NCBI GenBank assembly: GCA_017517385.1
Contig: JAFWZG010000013.1
Span: 1 to 36,003, forward strand
Direction of reading: 5' to 3'
From: Akkermansia sp.
Lineage (GTDB): Bacteria; Verrucomicrobiota; Verrucomicrobiia; Verrucomicrobiales; Akkermansiaceae
DNA: 36,003 bases
Shown here: one piece after another, positions 23,794 to 31,522 of the stretch
Layout of the letters: each line of letters begins with the position of its first letter
Position numbering within the stretch: position 1 is the first letter of the stretch
The notes under the pieces: model-generated
Seen by the model: only the letters and a program-made list of their open reading frames with translations
What the model was told of the DNA's origin: nothing
The model's database searches: none
Program-made: the position numbers and the translations under genes

Positions 23794-24446
23794 AAGTAGC
23801 AGTTTTGCTCTCCGGTGGGTTGGATTCCACCACCGCACTTTACTGGGCGCACCACCACCATGAGGTCGTGTGTGCCCTCTCTTTTGATTACGGTAGTAAC
23901 CATGGGGCTAGAGAACTGGCTTGTGCCCGCTATCAGGCCGAGAAACTCGGTGTGCCCTATCATGAAATTAATCTGCGCGGCATTTCGGCTCATCTCCGCA
24001 GCGCGCTTCTCAGCGGTGCGGATGCGATACCCTCTGCTGATTATGCTGAGGAGAATCTGAAACAAACAGTTGTACCCTTCCGTAATGGCATTTTCCTTGC
24101 TATTGCTGCTGGTATTGCTGAGAGCAATGGCGCTGAAGGCATAGTCATAGCAGCGCACGGAGGAGATCATGCTCTTTATCCGGATTGCCGAGAAGATTTT
24201 ATGGCAGCCATGGCTTTCGCTATTTCGCTGGGGACTTATGCAAACCTTCAGATTCTTCGTCCTTTCATTGCGAATAGTAAAGACGAAATCACGGCTATTG
24301 GTGCATCTCTCGGGGTTGACTTTTCCCACACCTATTCCTGTTATTGCGGACGTGAGAAACACTGTGGACAATGCGCCACATGCCGTGAACGCCGGGCGGC
24401 CTTCAGTGCTGCCGGTGCCCCGGATCCCACAGCATACGAATCTTAA
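23790..24446 (+). CDS. queC: 7-cyano-7-deazaguanine (preQ0) synthase
   Basis: A 218-residue ATP-dependent enzyme converting 7-carboxy-7-deazaguanine to preQ0, the substrate of QueF. The PP-loop SGGLDST is at 8-14 and binds ATP. A C-terminal zinc site is formed by cysteines in the YCGREKHCGQCATC stretch (C184 or C186, C192, C195, C198). The start is set at the ATG overlapping the queF stop; a longer frame from 23703 lies wholly inside queF and has no family similarity. QueD and QueE, which make its substrate, are not in the window. It ends 19 bp before the stop of the convergent L,D-transpeptidase gene. Confidence 0.97.
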   Translation: MKVAVLLSGGLDSTTALYWAHHHHEVVCALSFDYGSNHGARELACARYQAEKLGVPYHEINLRGISAHLRSALLSGADAIPSADYAEENLKQTVVPFRNGIFLAIAAGIAESNGAEGIVIAAHGGDHALYPDCREDFMAAMAFAISLGTYANLQILRPFIANSKDEITAIGASLGVDFSHTYSCYCGREKHCGQCATCRERRAAFSAAGAPDPTAYES

Positions 24447-24465
24447 CCGTTTTTGCGGTAAGAGC

Positions 24466-25284
24466 TTAATTCTCCACGAAAACAGCTGTACCTATCTCAC
24501 AGCGCTCAAAAAGATATCTCGCATCATTCCAGGCAAGACGAATGCAGCCGTGGGAAGAAGGCCGGGAACGGAGTCTGCCTTGATGCAACCCTACTCCATC
24601 AAAGGTCAGGCGCATAAAGAACGGCATGGATGCATTATTGTACAGGTTTGACCTGTGCTCTCGGTGTTTTTCTAGCACATGAAAATGCCCGGTAGGAGTT
24701 GGGGTAGAACTTTTTCCACTGCATATCCGGAACGTCCGAAGCCGCTGGTTACCATTCATCAGATATCCTTTTTGTTCGCTCAGGCTGATGATGATATGCA
24801 GACCTTGCTTCTCCATGGCGGCGAGGGTTGCCGAATGAGCCCGGTTGTATGCTTCTGCTGCTCTCCGGGCCCGCCACATAGCCACGTCCCTCGCTGCTCT
24901 CCGGGCTCTGCGAATGCTCCGAAGTTGTTGTGTGGTAAAGGTGGTGCCGTCCGGCAACTGCTCTGTGATGAAATCCTCATCTTCCGGATAGATAAATCGC
25001 TCGCGCCCATTTTGTTCAACCCGGCGTGGACGCCTGTGGAGTATGTTGGCCTGCTCCTCTGTCAGATTCCAAGCAGGATTGACGTCCATGAGGACAGGTT
25101 CACGAGAACGACGCACCATGGCAACATTCGGATCTCGATATTGCACAAGCGGAACAGATGGTGGCGGCGGCGTTGTCAAATAATTCAAACTGACGCTTTC
25201 GTAACTCTTCTGTGTTCCCGGTGTGCAGATACCAGCGGGAATGAACAGTAAAATGAGAATGAAAAGCAGTTGAAAAACGCACAT
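24466..25284 (-). CDS. L,D-transpeptidase (YkuD family)
   Basis: A 272-residue exported protein. Residues 1-20 are a signal or membrane anchor. A Pro-rich and then Arg-rich helical stretch (about 35-155) leads to the YkuD domain (about 160-272), with H234 (GLHQG), H245 and the catalytic C247 in SSHGCIRL. Enzymes of this family form 3-3 cross-links in peptidoglycan or attach lipoproteins to it, and some are anchored to the wall. The upstream Arg/Ala-rich helix is unusual and could bind peptidoglycan or anionic polymer. It converges on queC and has no partner gene nearby. A weak promoter (TTGCCT, 17 nt, TAACTT) precedes it, again with only about 15 nt between -10 and start. Confidence 0.9.
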   Translation of the reverse strand: MCVFQLLFILILLFIPAGICTPGTQKSYESVSLNYLTTPPPPSVPLVQYRDPNVAMVRRSREPVLMDVNPAWNLTEEQANILHRRPRRVEQNGRERFIYPEDEDFITEQLPDGTTFTTQQLRSIRRARRAARDVAMWRARRAAEAYNRAHSATLAAMEKQGLHIIISLSEQKGYLMNGNQRLRTFRICSGKSSTPTPTGHFHVLEKHREHRSNLYNNASMPFFMRLTFDGVGLHQGRLRSRPSSHGCIRLAWNDARYLFERCEIGTAVFVEN

Positions 25285-25487
25285 AAAGCAGACGCTTACA
25301 AGTTATCATATATGTATTCATGAGGCAAGGCCTTTGCGAGACATGATAACACTGGAGCTTCAGAATGATTCGACCGGGTGCATCCTTCTGTTGAAAGGAG
25401 AGCGGAACAACAAGGGCTCCGATGGCAAATGCAGCTCGCCAAAACAGAGAGGCAAACTGCAGATACGGCAGCCGAAGTCATGGAAGC

Positions 25488-25576
25488 GCCCCCGCTTCAG
25501 ATGTCACAAGAGTGAACTACTTGGCCGACCCTGTTCAGGGGTCGGCCAGTGGGCATAAGCTAGCGCAGCGGGTGGC
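25488..25576 (+). ncRNA. Candidate structured RNA (two stems around an open bubble)
   Basis: An outer stem pairs GCC-CCCGCT (25488-25496) with AGCGGG-GGC (25567-25576, one bulged T). An inner perfect 10-bp stem pairs TGGCCGACCC (25522-25531) with GGGTCGGCCA (25539-25548) around a 7-nt loop. The two are separated by unpaired runs of about 25 and 18 nt, a shape like 6S RNA. No conserved RNA family sequence was recognised, no promoter was found and the strand is not certain, so this is a weak candidate. Confidence 0.25.
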
Positions 25577-25618
25577 AGAGCTGGTTCCCGCCATCCTAAA
25601 ACAGCCACCGAAAAATGC

Positions 25619-25647
25619 TTGCCATGCGCGCACATGTGATATATAAT
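25619..25647 (+). promoter_or_regulatory. Promoter of the phosphohexomutase gene
   Basis: TTGCCA at 25619-25624, 17-nt spacer, perfect TATAAT at 25642-25647, then 13 nt to the ATG at 25661. The earlier ATG at 25646 overlaps the -10 and cannot be on the transcript. Confidence 0.85.
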
Positions 25648-25660
25648 GCGCGCACGAATT

Positions 25661-27604
25661 ATGGACAGTACACTTCTTTCCACACTTGAACAGGCCGTAG
25701 CGGACGGTAAATTGCTTGCAGATTCCCTCACGAACATCCGCCTGCTTCTGGCCGGCACAAAGGATCCCGTCGCGCCCGCAGCAATCACCGAACTTGCTGC
25801 CGCCGGCGAATGGGCTGAGCTGAACAACCGCTTCTACAAGACACTTGCTTTCGGCACCGGTGGACTTCGTGGCCGCACCATCGGCATGGTGGTAGCTCCG
25901 TCTGAACAAGGGAAAGGTGGTGTAAACGGCCGCCCTGAGTTCCCCTGCGTGGGTACAGCTTCCATGAACTTCTTCAATGTGGGGCGCGCTATGCGCGGCC
26001 TCATCACCTATGTGAACCGCTTTGTTCAGGCAGAAGGCACCGGCCGCAAGCCCCGTATCGTAGTGGGTCACGACACCCGTCACTTCTCCCGTGACTTCGC
26101 TGAGTATTGCGCCAAAATCGCCACGGATTTGGGCTGTGACTGCGCTCTTTTTGATGGTCCCTGCTCCACCCCGGAGGTATCTTTCGCCATCCGCGAGCTG
26201 AATGCTGACACCGGCGTGGTGCTGACCGCCTCACACAATCCTGCGCACGATAACGGCTTCAAGGCCTACTTCAACGATGGTGCCCAGCTGATAGCCCCGC
26301 ATGACAAGGCCGTTATCGCAGAAGTTAACGCCCTCACCGGCGATACCTATGAACCGCTTCCCGCTGAGGAGCAAGGCTCACTGAGCATTCTCGGGCCGGA
26401 GTTTGACGCCATTTACATCGAGAAGCTCAAGGGCATCATCCTGCGCCCGGACGTGTTTGCCAAAGCCAGCGCCAAGGTGGTATACACGAACCTCCACGGC
26501 ACGGGTGGCCGCTGCATCGTACCCATTCTGAAGGAGATTGGCTGCAATGTGAGCACCGTGGCAGCACAGGACGTGCTAGACGGTCGTTTCCCCACCGTGG
26601 CCAGCCCGAACCCCGAGAACGCCCCAGCACTGGATATGGCTATCGCCCAGGCTGACGCTGAGAATGCCGACCTCGTGATTGCCACCGACCCTGACAGTGA
26701 CCGCATGGGTATCGCCGTGCGAGACACAGTCACCGGCAAGATGCAGCTGCTTACCGGCAACCAGACCGGCTGCCTTCTGGCTTGGTACCGCTGCATGAGC
26801 GCCATTGAGCTCGGCATCATCACCCCGGAGAACATTGACCACTCCGTCATGGTAAAGACCTTTGTTACCAGCCCGCTGCAGGACGCTATCGCCGCCTCTT
26901 TCGGCATCTCCACCGTGAACGTCCTCACCGGCTTTAAGTACATTGCCGCCAAGCTTGGCAAGTACGAGCAGGCCATTCCTGAAGCTGAGCGTGTCGGTTA
27001 TCGCAGCATGACAGAGGCTCAGACCCGCGAGCGGCGCCTCAAGTACAGCAAGTACTTTATCTTCGGTGGAGAGGAGAGCTACGGCTATCTCGCTCAGGAC
27101 TTTGTGCGAGACAAGGACGCCAACGCTGCAGCCCTCTGTCTTGCCGAAATGAATGCCTACCTTGCCTCCAAGGGTATTGGCCTGCTGGAGTGCCTGAATA
27201 ACATTTACACCGAGCTGGGTTACTACATGGAACTCGGCAAGAGCATCGTGATGGAAGGTGCAGATGGTGCCGCCAAGATTGCCGCACTTACTCAGAGCTA
27301 TATGAAGAATGCTCCTGTAGAGATGGATGGTTCCGCCGTAACAGCCGTGCGTGACTTCTCCACCGGCACGCTCGTGGATGCTGAAGGCGACCCCATCCCC
27401 GCTGAAAAGATGCTCTTCATCGACCTCGCAGACGGACGCAGCTTTGCAGTGCGCCCCAGCGGCACCGAGCCCAAGATTAAGTACTACCTCTTCGCTCATG
27501 GTGAGAAGGGTGCAGAGCTCTGCGCCGCCAAGGCCGCTGTGGAAGCCGGCATCTCCTCTCTGTGGGCAGCTGTAGAAGCTGATGCCCGTGCCCGCATGGC
27601 ATAA
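25661..27604 (+). CDS. Phosphoglucomutase/phosphomannomutase family enzyme
   Basis: A 647-residue alpha-D-phosphohexomutase that moves phosphate between C1 and C6 of glucose or mannose. All four active-site loops are visible: the phosphoserine S191 in TASHNP, the Mg-binding DPDSDR (near 345-350), the sugar-specificity loop FGGEESYG (near 468-475) and the phosphate-binding RPSGTEPK near the end. The GEESYG form is usual for phosphoglucomutase-type enzymes. The length fits the long bacterial PgcA/ManB-like group (550-650). The start was moved from 25646 to 25661 because of the promoter. It is a single-gene unit between its promoter and a terminator, with no sugar nucleotide genes nearby. Confidence 0.94.
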   Translation: MDSTLLSTLEQAVADGKLLADSLTNIRLLLAGTKDPVAPAAITELAAAGEWAELNNRFYKTLAFGTGGLRGRTIGMVVAPSEQGKGGVNGRPEFPCVGTASMNFFNVGRAMRGLITYVNRFVQAEGTGRKPRIVVGHDTRHFSRDFAEYCAKIATDLGCDCALFDGPCSTPEVSFAIRELNADTGVVLTASHNPAHDNGFKAYFNDGAQLIAPHDKAVIAEVNALTGDTYEPLPAEEQGSLSILGPEFDAIYIEKLKGIILRPDVFAKASAKVVYTNLHGTGGRCIVPILKEIGCNVSTVAAQDVLDGRFPTVASPNPENAPALDMAIAQADAENADLVIATDPDSDRMGIAVRDTVTGKMQLLTGNQTGCLLAWYRCMSAIELGIITPENIDHSVMVKTFVTSPLQDAIAASFGISTVNVLTGFKYIAAKLGKYEQAIPEAERVGYRSMTEAQTRERRLKYSKYFIFGGEESYGYLAQDFVRDKDANAAALCLAEMNAYLASKGIGLLECLNNIYTELGYYMELGKSIVMEGADGAAKIAALTQSYMKNAPVEMDGSAVTAVRDFSTGTLVDAEGDPIPAEKMLFIDLADGRSFAVRPSGTEPKIKYYLFAHGEKGAELCAAKAAVEAGISSLWAAVEADARARMA

Positions 27605-27628
27605 AGCAAACGGAGTTTACCATTCTTC

Positions 27629-27662
27629 AAAGCTCCGCGGCTACCCGCTGCGGAGCTTTCTT
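27629..27662 (+). terminator. Rho-independent terminator after phosphohexomutase
   Basis: A 10-bp stem (AAAGCTCCGC at 27629-27638 with GCGGAGCTTT at 27650-27659) closes an 11-nt loop and ends in TTTCTT. The next gene starts 12 nt later. Confidence 0.82.
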
Positions 27663-27673
27663 ATAGATAAAAC

Positions 27674-28381
27674 ATGAAAGCCTCACTTTTGTTACTTTTC
27701 TGCGGAGCCCTGCTCCTGAACAGCTGCCGCTCCTACATAGGCCAACAGGAGTTCACCCGAGCTGAATACTTCGGCCACTGCCTGCCAACTGATATTACGC
27801 CTAACTCAGGCCGTACCATTCTGAGCGATGGAAGCCGGTACTACATAGAGCTGCCCCGCTACCGCAAAATGCCCCATGCTCTTAACTGGGCAGAAATGAT
27901 GGGTGACAAGTTCTGCATGCCGGATTATGACCAAGCGGTCAACGAGAGTGATTTGTACCTCATTCCTACCGATCTTGCCCTGTACCTGAGCGGTCGCAGT
28001 TCGCACATGCCGTCAGCCCCGTTTAACAATCCCCTAACTCGAGTTGAAAACCCGAGTGAAGTAAAATCCCGCTGCACAGTAAGCCTTCCGATAGTCAACG
28101 CCGCGCCCAAAAATGCCAGTGGGGAAAGTTTCCGGTGCACGTCTCCTTATGCAGGAGCGCACAGAGCAGCTGGCTATGCCGCTACCGTATTACTGGATGT
28201 ACCGATAAGTATCGCACAGAACGCAGCTCTGCTTGGGGGGGCGGGCGTGGGTGCAGTCGTCTCCATCGTATCAGCACCGGTGATGATTCCCGTTACACGC
28301 CAGATGCTGCAAAGGCCCGCTACAGAACAGGTAGAAACACCCACGCAGACATCTGCCCCTGTCACAGAGGCCCAAGATTAA
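27674..28381 (+). CDS. Lipoprotein of unknown function
   Basis: A 235-residue protein I do not recognise. The signal peptide ends in lipobox LNSC, with C18 as the lipid-modified residue. The central part (about 25-165) is of mixed composition, with several Tyr/Arg/Leu strands (SDGSRYYIELPRY). Near 180-210 there is a Gly/Ala-rich hydrophobic segment that could be a membrane helix. The tail is Pro/Thr/Glu-rich. It starts just after the phosphohexomutase terminator; only a -10-like TATAGA lies 6 nt before the ATG, with no -35. It is probably transcribed with the papain-like gene 15 bp downstream. Confidence 0.75.
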   Translation: MKASLLLLFCGALLLNSCRSYIGQQEFTRAEYFGHCLPTDITPNSGRTILSDGSRYYIELPRYRKMPHALNWAEMMGDKFCMPDYDQAVNESDLYLIPTDLALYLSGRSSHMPSAPFNNPLTRVENPSEVKSRCTVSLPIVNAAPKNASGESFRCTSPYAGAHRAAGYAATVLLDVPISIAQNAALLGGAGVGAVVSIVSAPVMIPVTRQMLQRPATEQVETPTQTSAPVTEAQD

Positions 28382-28396
28382 CTTCATCCGCTTACG

Positions 28397-29218
28397 ATGC
28401 TTGCCCGCTTCACACTTCTGCTGTTCATACTGCTTCCTCTGCTGAGTGAAGCCGCGGAGCTGAGGCGTCGCAGCACCACATCCGCCACTGTGCAAGAAGC
28501 ACAGGCACGCAGTAGTTTCAACACACTCGTTCTACAAACGATTCAGCATGACATGCCTTCCGGCGGCGGATATTCAGCCACCCCAGAGGACGTAGCACGT
28601 GCGGCAGAAGCCGGGGTAGAATGGAGCGAAGCACTGCAAGGGCTGGTTATTTCCCCGCAACGTGCAGCCCCCACCTTCTGCTCAGCAGCCTGTTACATGG
28701 TACTACTGCGCTCATTGCAGCGCTGGGAAGCCGCTGTCGGCAGGAGACTGCCAGCCGATGCATGGGCCGCACTTGATATCACGGGCAATCAGCCGGATGG
28801 CACGGGTGCTTGGGGACGAGCCAATGCCAATGGCCCGGGAATGGCCATGCTGGTGCATGAGCTGGGGGCAGGCGTTAACTTCCACGATGTGCGACTAGCT
28901 CGTCCGGGTGATTTTCTGAAAATCTTCTGGAATGAAAATATCGGTGCCGGAGAGCGCGGGCATCTGGTCGTATTCCTCGGGTTGGAACGCAAAAACGGCG
29001 CCATCAACCTGCGATACTGGTCTGCCAACAAACCGGGCGGCTACGGCGTACGGAGTGTGCCGCTCAGCCGCATGCATAACCTCATCTTCACTCGCATCAC
29101 CACGCCTCAGAACTTCTCCCGCGCGAATAGACTGCGAGAGCACCACAGCTGGCTGCACTCCATGCAAACGCGCTCCTACACCTTCGGAGAGGTGCGCCGC
29201 GCATGCAACATCCGATAA
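28397..29218 (+). CDS. Secreted papain-like (CHAP/NlpC-P60-type) protein, probable peptidoglycan or peptide hydrolase
   Basis: A 273-residue exported protein with a signal peptide (1-19, cleavage near SEA). Two cysteines, C95 and C99, lie at the start of a helix (TFCSAACYMVLL), the usual place of the nucleophile in papain-like amidases. Further on, GDFLKIFW and RGHLVVFLG with H189 match the strand and catalytic His of the CHAP/NlpC-P60 fold. The order Cys-helix-GD-His is conserved, but the protein is diverged and no database family can be named with certainty. It follows the lipoprotein gene by 15 bp, which suggests a joint envelope function. Its stop is 12 bp from the stop of the convergent aroD. 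Confidence 0.65.
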   Translation: MLARFTLLLFILLPLLSEAAELRRRSTTSATVQEAQARSSFNTLVLQTIQHDMPSGGGYSATPEDVARAAEAGVEWSEALQGLVISPQRAAPTFCSAACYMVLLRSLQRWEAAVGRRLPADAWAALDITGNQPDGTGAWGRANANGPGMAMLVHELGAGVNFHDVRLARPGDFLKIFWNENIGAGERGHLVVFLGLERKNGAINLRYWSANKPGGYGVRSVPLSRMHNLIFTRITTPQNFSRANRLREHHSWLHSMQTRSYTFGEVRRACNIR

Positions 29219-29230
29219 AGTGAGAAACGC

Positions 29231-29908
29231 TCACACCGCCGTGCTGGCCAAAGTCTTCTTGCAGAGCGCGGCAGACCATTGACCGGGAGCCGTAGGCGTA
29301 TTGCCCAAATATCCATATATCAGGCAGGAACCATGCTGAACATACAGCAAGCGGCTCACAGCGCCCAGCGGACCCATTCCCATGACAGCAAGCGGCCCGG
29401 TGGACTCGCGCAGAAGCTGAACACCTACCATAATATCCTCGGCTGAGTGAAGTCGCCAAGCAAACTTCACCACATCAGCCCCAAGAGACCGAGCCAAAGC
29501 CTCCCGCTCCTTAAGAGTAGCAAGTGAGGGCGTTTTCTCAAAATCATGATTGGAAGCAATGACCGTCACGCCCGCGGCCTTTGCCGCAGCCACCAGCTCC
29601 TGAGCATGCTCCAGCTGGGCCGTTTCCCAATCAACGGCGGTAGCAAGGGGCAGCAATTTCATAGCAAGCGAAAGGCGCTGCTCTTCAGACATAGAGCGGC
29701 ATCCGCCCTCACTCTCATGGCGTACAGTTAGCAGCACAGGACAAGCCGGACGGCTGGCGAGAAGGCATTCCGGACTGATATCCTCCGGCAGAGCGTCCAC
29801 ACGCAGCTCCACCCAGTCGCACTCGTTCACAACCTCGGGCTTCGCTGTCTCACACCACGTCTGCCAATCGCTTACCGATCCCACCACTCTGTACTTCACG
29901 TCTTCCAT
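29231..29908 (-). CDS. aroD: 3-dehydroquinate dehydratase, type I
   Basis: A 225-residue enzyme that dehydrates 3-dehydroquinate to 3-dehydroshikimate in the shikimate pathway through a Schiff base. The lysine is K148 (GADVVKFAW), with general base H121 (SNHDFEKTP), and substrate residues in ELRVD (34-38) and TVRHESEGG (61-69). The usual MGMGPLGAVSR and YGYLG segments follow. Length fits type I (about 220-250), not the dodecameric type II. It is the second shikimate gene in this window (the first is at 7786) but is not linked to it. It diverges from the Minf_1886 gene and has a clear own promoter. Confidence 0.94.
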   Translation of the reverse strand: MEDVKYRVVGSVSDWQTWCETAKPEVVNECDWVELRVDALPEDISPECLLASRPACPVLLTVRHESEGGCRSMSEEQRLSLAMKLLPLATAVDWETAQLEHAQELVAAAKAAGVTVIASNHDFEKTPSLATLKEREALARSLGADVVKFAWRLHSAEDIMVGVQLLRESTGPLAVMGMGPLGAVSRLLYVQHGSCLIYGYLGNTPTAPGQWSAALCKKTLASTAV

Positions 29909-29917
29909 GCTTGCGGC

Positions 29918-29946
29918 ATTGTAACGGAAAGCCCGCTAGCTTGCAA
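29918..29946 (-). promoter_or_regulatory. Promoter of aroD
   Basis: On the minus strand TTGCAA (plus 29941-29946), 17-nt spacer, TACAAT (29918-29923), then 9 nt to the ATG. The -35 is the centre of the palindrome GCTTGCAAGC at 29939-29948. Confidence 0.75.
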
Positions 29947-29970
29947 GCCAAATGATGGCATTCTTTAGCA

Positions 29971-29999
29971 TTGCACATCATAACGGCACATGATAGCAT
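29971..29999 (+). promoter_or_regulatory. Promoter of the Minf_1886-agmatine deiminase operon
   Basis: TTGCAC at 29971-29976, 17-nt spacer, TAGCAT at 29994-29999, then 6 nt to the ATG at 30006. The transcript should start at the start codon. Confidence 0.7.
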
Positions 30000-30005
30000 G
30001 TGGGT

Positions 30006-30395
30006 ATGAAGCAGAGCTTTGAGCGAGCAGTGGAAATCCTGACAGAGCGTTACCCCGAATACACGGAGGAGGCGTACGAGTTTATGCGTGCCGGGCTGGA
30101 TGCCGCAGCAGACAAATTCTGCAAGGATGACAAAAGCCCCCATCTGAGCGCGAACGAGCTTTACCTTGGCGCCTGCGCCTACGCGCTAGACGAATACGGC
30201 CCGCTGGCTTCCCGTGTGCTGGAGTTCTGGGGCATCAAGAGCGCTAGTGACTTCGGCAACATCGTCTACAATCTCATCGAAGTCGGCATTTTCGGCAAGC
30301 AAAAGGGCGATTCCCGTGAGCAGTTCGACGAACTGCCGAACTTGCAGGAAATTCTCAACGCTCCCTACGTCGGCGGCGTTTCTCCCCTCAACTGA
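30006..30395 (+). CDS. Minf_1886 family protein of unknown function
   Basis: A 129-residue cytoplasmic protein of the family Minf_1886, found mostly in Planctomycetes and Verrucomicrobia and without known function. Recognised features are the opening helix with YTEEAYEFMRAGL, the segment SANELYLGACAYALDEYGPLA, then WGI with ASDFGNIVYNLIEVGIFGK, and a short C-terminal tail. It is mainly helical and has no catalytic motif I can name. The start is at 30006; a GTG six nt upstream in the -10 region is excluded by the promoter. It precedes the agmatine deiminase gene by 20 bp, likely as one operon, but no functional link is established. Confidence 0.86.
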   Translation: MKQSFERAVEILTERYPEYTEEAYEFMRAGLDAAADKFCKDDKSPHLSANELYLGACAYALDEYGPLASRVLEFWGIKSASDFGNIVYNLIEVGIFGKQKGDSREQFDELPNLQEILNAPYVGGVSPLN

Positions 30396-30415
30396 TTCCA
30401 ATAGACCACAACACC

Positions 30416-31465
30416 ATGAGTATACCGCAAGCTATGCAAGGTGACCAGCTGCGCTGGCCCGCTGAATGGGAAAAACAGGAAGCCGTGTGGATCTCTTGGC
30501 CTCACCGTGAAGACTTGTGGCAGGGAGGCCTTGCCGAGCTGACCGGCCATTATGCGGACTTGGCATCCGCTATTGCCCCGCATGCTCAGGTGCGCATCAA
30601 CGCAGCTACTCCCCTGCACAATAGCATCCGCAACTTGCTTGAGCAGAGAGGCGTACTTAATTACGCGCTTTTCAATCACCCCACGAATGATGCATGGTGC
30701 AGAGACCACGGTCCCATCTTCGTGCAGCGTCAGGATGGTCTTCGCCAGCTTGCGGACTGGACCTTCAACGCTTGGGGCGGCAAGTTCGCGCCATGGAATC
30801 TGGATAATGAAGTACCCGCACGCATTGCGGAGAGCCTTCAGCTGCCGAGCCTCAAGAGCGAGCTCATATTGGAAGGTGGCGCTATCGAGGGGAATGGTGA
30901 GGGACTACTCATCACCACAGAGGCCGTACTGCTGAATCCGAACCGCAACCCGGGCGTCAGCAAGGCTGAAATCGAGGCCGAGCTCCACCGCATGATGGGA
31001 ACCAAACAAGTATTCTGGCTCGGCTGCGGCATTGAGGGTGACGACACGGACGGCCACATCGATGACATGGTGCGCTTCGTGAATGCTGAGGCGGTTGTCT
31101 CCATCGTCGAGCCGAATCCTCACTCCCCGCACTACCGCAATCTTGCTGAAAACAACGAACGACTGCAAGACCTGCGCACGCCTTCCGGCCACCGAGTGGA
31201 GATTATCCCCCTGCCCATGCCGCAGCCACTCGTGGCAAAGGATTGGCGCTTGGAACAGCTGCCCGCCAGCTACGCAAACTTCCTCATCTGCAATGGAGCT
31301 GTCATCGTGCCCATCTTCTGCCAACCCAAGGAAGATGACCGCGCTTTAGGCATCCTGCGTGAATGTTTCCCCGGCAAGCAGGTCATCGGCTTTGACGCCC
31401 GACGCCTCGTCATTGAAGGTGGCGCTATTCACTGCATTACCCAGCAGGAAATCGCGAGGAAATAA
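30416..31465 (+). CDS. aguA: Agmatine deiminase family protein
   Basis: A 349-residue enzyme of the guanidino-group modifying superfamily, expected to hydrolyse agmatine to N-carbamoylputrescine in putrescine synthesis from arginine. Active-site residues are visible: D92, W94 and R96-D97 in DAWCRDHGP, the pair H214/D216 in TDGHIDD, and the nucleophile C340 in GGAIHCITQQ near the end. The C-terminal HCITQQ is the typical AguA ending, whereas bacterial peptidylarginine deiminases of Porphyromonas type carry extra domains. The carbamoylputrescine amidohydrolase that usually pairs with it is not in the window. It lies in an operon behind the Minf_1886 gene. Confidence 0.92.
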   Translation: MSIPQAMQGDQLRWPAEWEKQEAVWISWPHREDLWQGGLAELTGHYADLASAIAPHAQVRINAATPLHNSIRNLLEQRGVLNYALFNHPTNDAWCRDHGPIFVQRQDGLRQLADWTFNAWGGKFAPWNLDNEVPARIAESLQLPSLKSELILEGGAIEGNGEGLLITTEAVLLNPNRNPGVSKAEIEAELHRMMGTKQVFWLGCGIEGDDTDGHIDDMVRFVNAEAVVSIVEPNPHSPHYRNLAENNERLQDLRTPSGHRVEIIPLPMPQPLVAKDWRLEQLPASYANFLICNGAVIVPIFCQPKEDDRALGILRECFPGKQVIGFDARRLVIEGGAIHCITQQEIARK

Positions 31466-31506
31466 GCTTGTAGCAGCGCGCAGTATATGTTACTCTGAGT
31501 ACAGAA

Positions 31507-31512
31507 TATAAC
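31507..31512 (+). promoter_or_regulatory. Possible -10 element of the thioredoxin-like gene
   Basis: TATAAC at 31507-31512 lies 10 nt before the ATG. No good -35 is seen 17 nt upstream (TATATG), so only the -10 is listed. Confidence 0.4.
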
Positions 31513-31522
31513 GAGTATCGTC

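Larger units (their letters stand above)
25285..25660. other. 376-bp stretch without a confident gene; pgm promoter and a hairpin-rich segment
   Basis: No reading frame here looks like a known protein. A 74-codon frame from 25422 on the plus strand has no clear ribosome site or promoter and runs through the pgm promoter. The part 25486-25576 can fold into two nested stems (see findings). The right end carries the pgm promoter at 25619-25647; the left end holds the L,D-transpeptidase promoter region. Confidence 0.6.

Noticed and set aside
24447..24465. Hairpin ACCG-TTTTT-GCGGT between queC and the L,D-transpeptidase gene
   Set aside because: The stem is only four pairs with no T-tract on either strand, so it does not qualify as a terminator.
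25340..25640. Resemblance to RNase P RNA (ACAGAGAG-like) or tmRNA (GATTCGAC-like) fragments
   Set aside because: Only isolated short matches were seen; the other conserved blocks and the tRNA-like ends are missing on both strands.
25422..25646. A 74-codon plus-strand frame before the phosphohexomutase gene
   Set aside because: No promoter or start signal, no recognised motif, and its end runs into the consensus promoter of the next gene. Kept only as an alternative reading of the gap.
26576..27499. A 307-codon minus-strand frame inside the phosphohexomutase gene
   Set aside because: It is a mirror of the coding frame of a clearly conserved enzyme and has no promoter or recognised motif.
29939..29948. 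Palindrome GCTTGCAAGC as a repressor operator for aroD
   Set aside because: It is short and contains the -35 TTGCAA, which by itself explains the palindrome; there is no second half-site or known regulator match.
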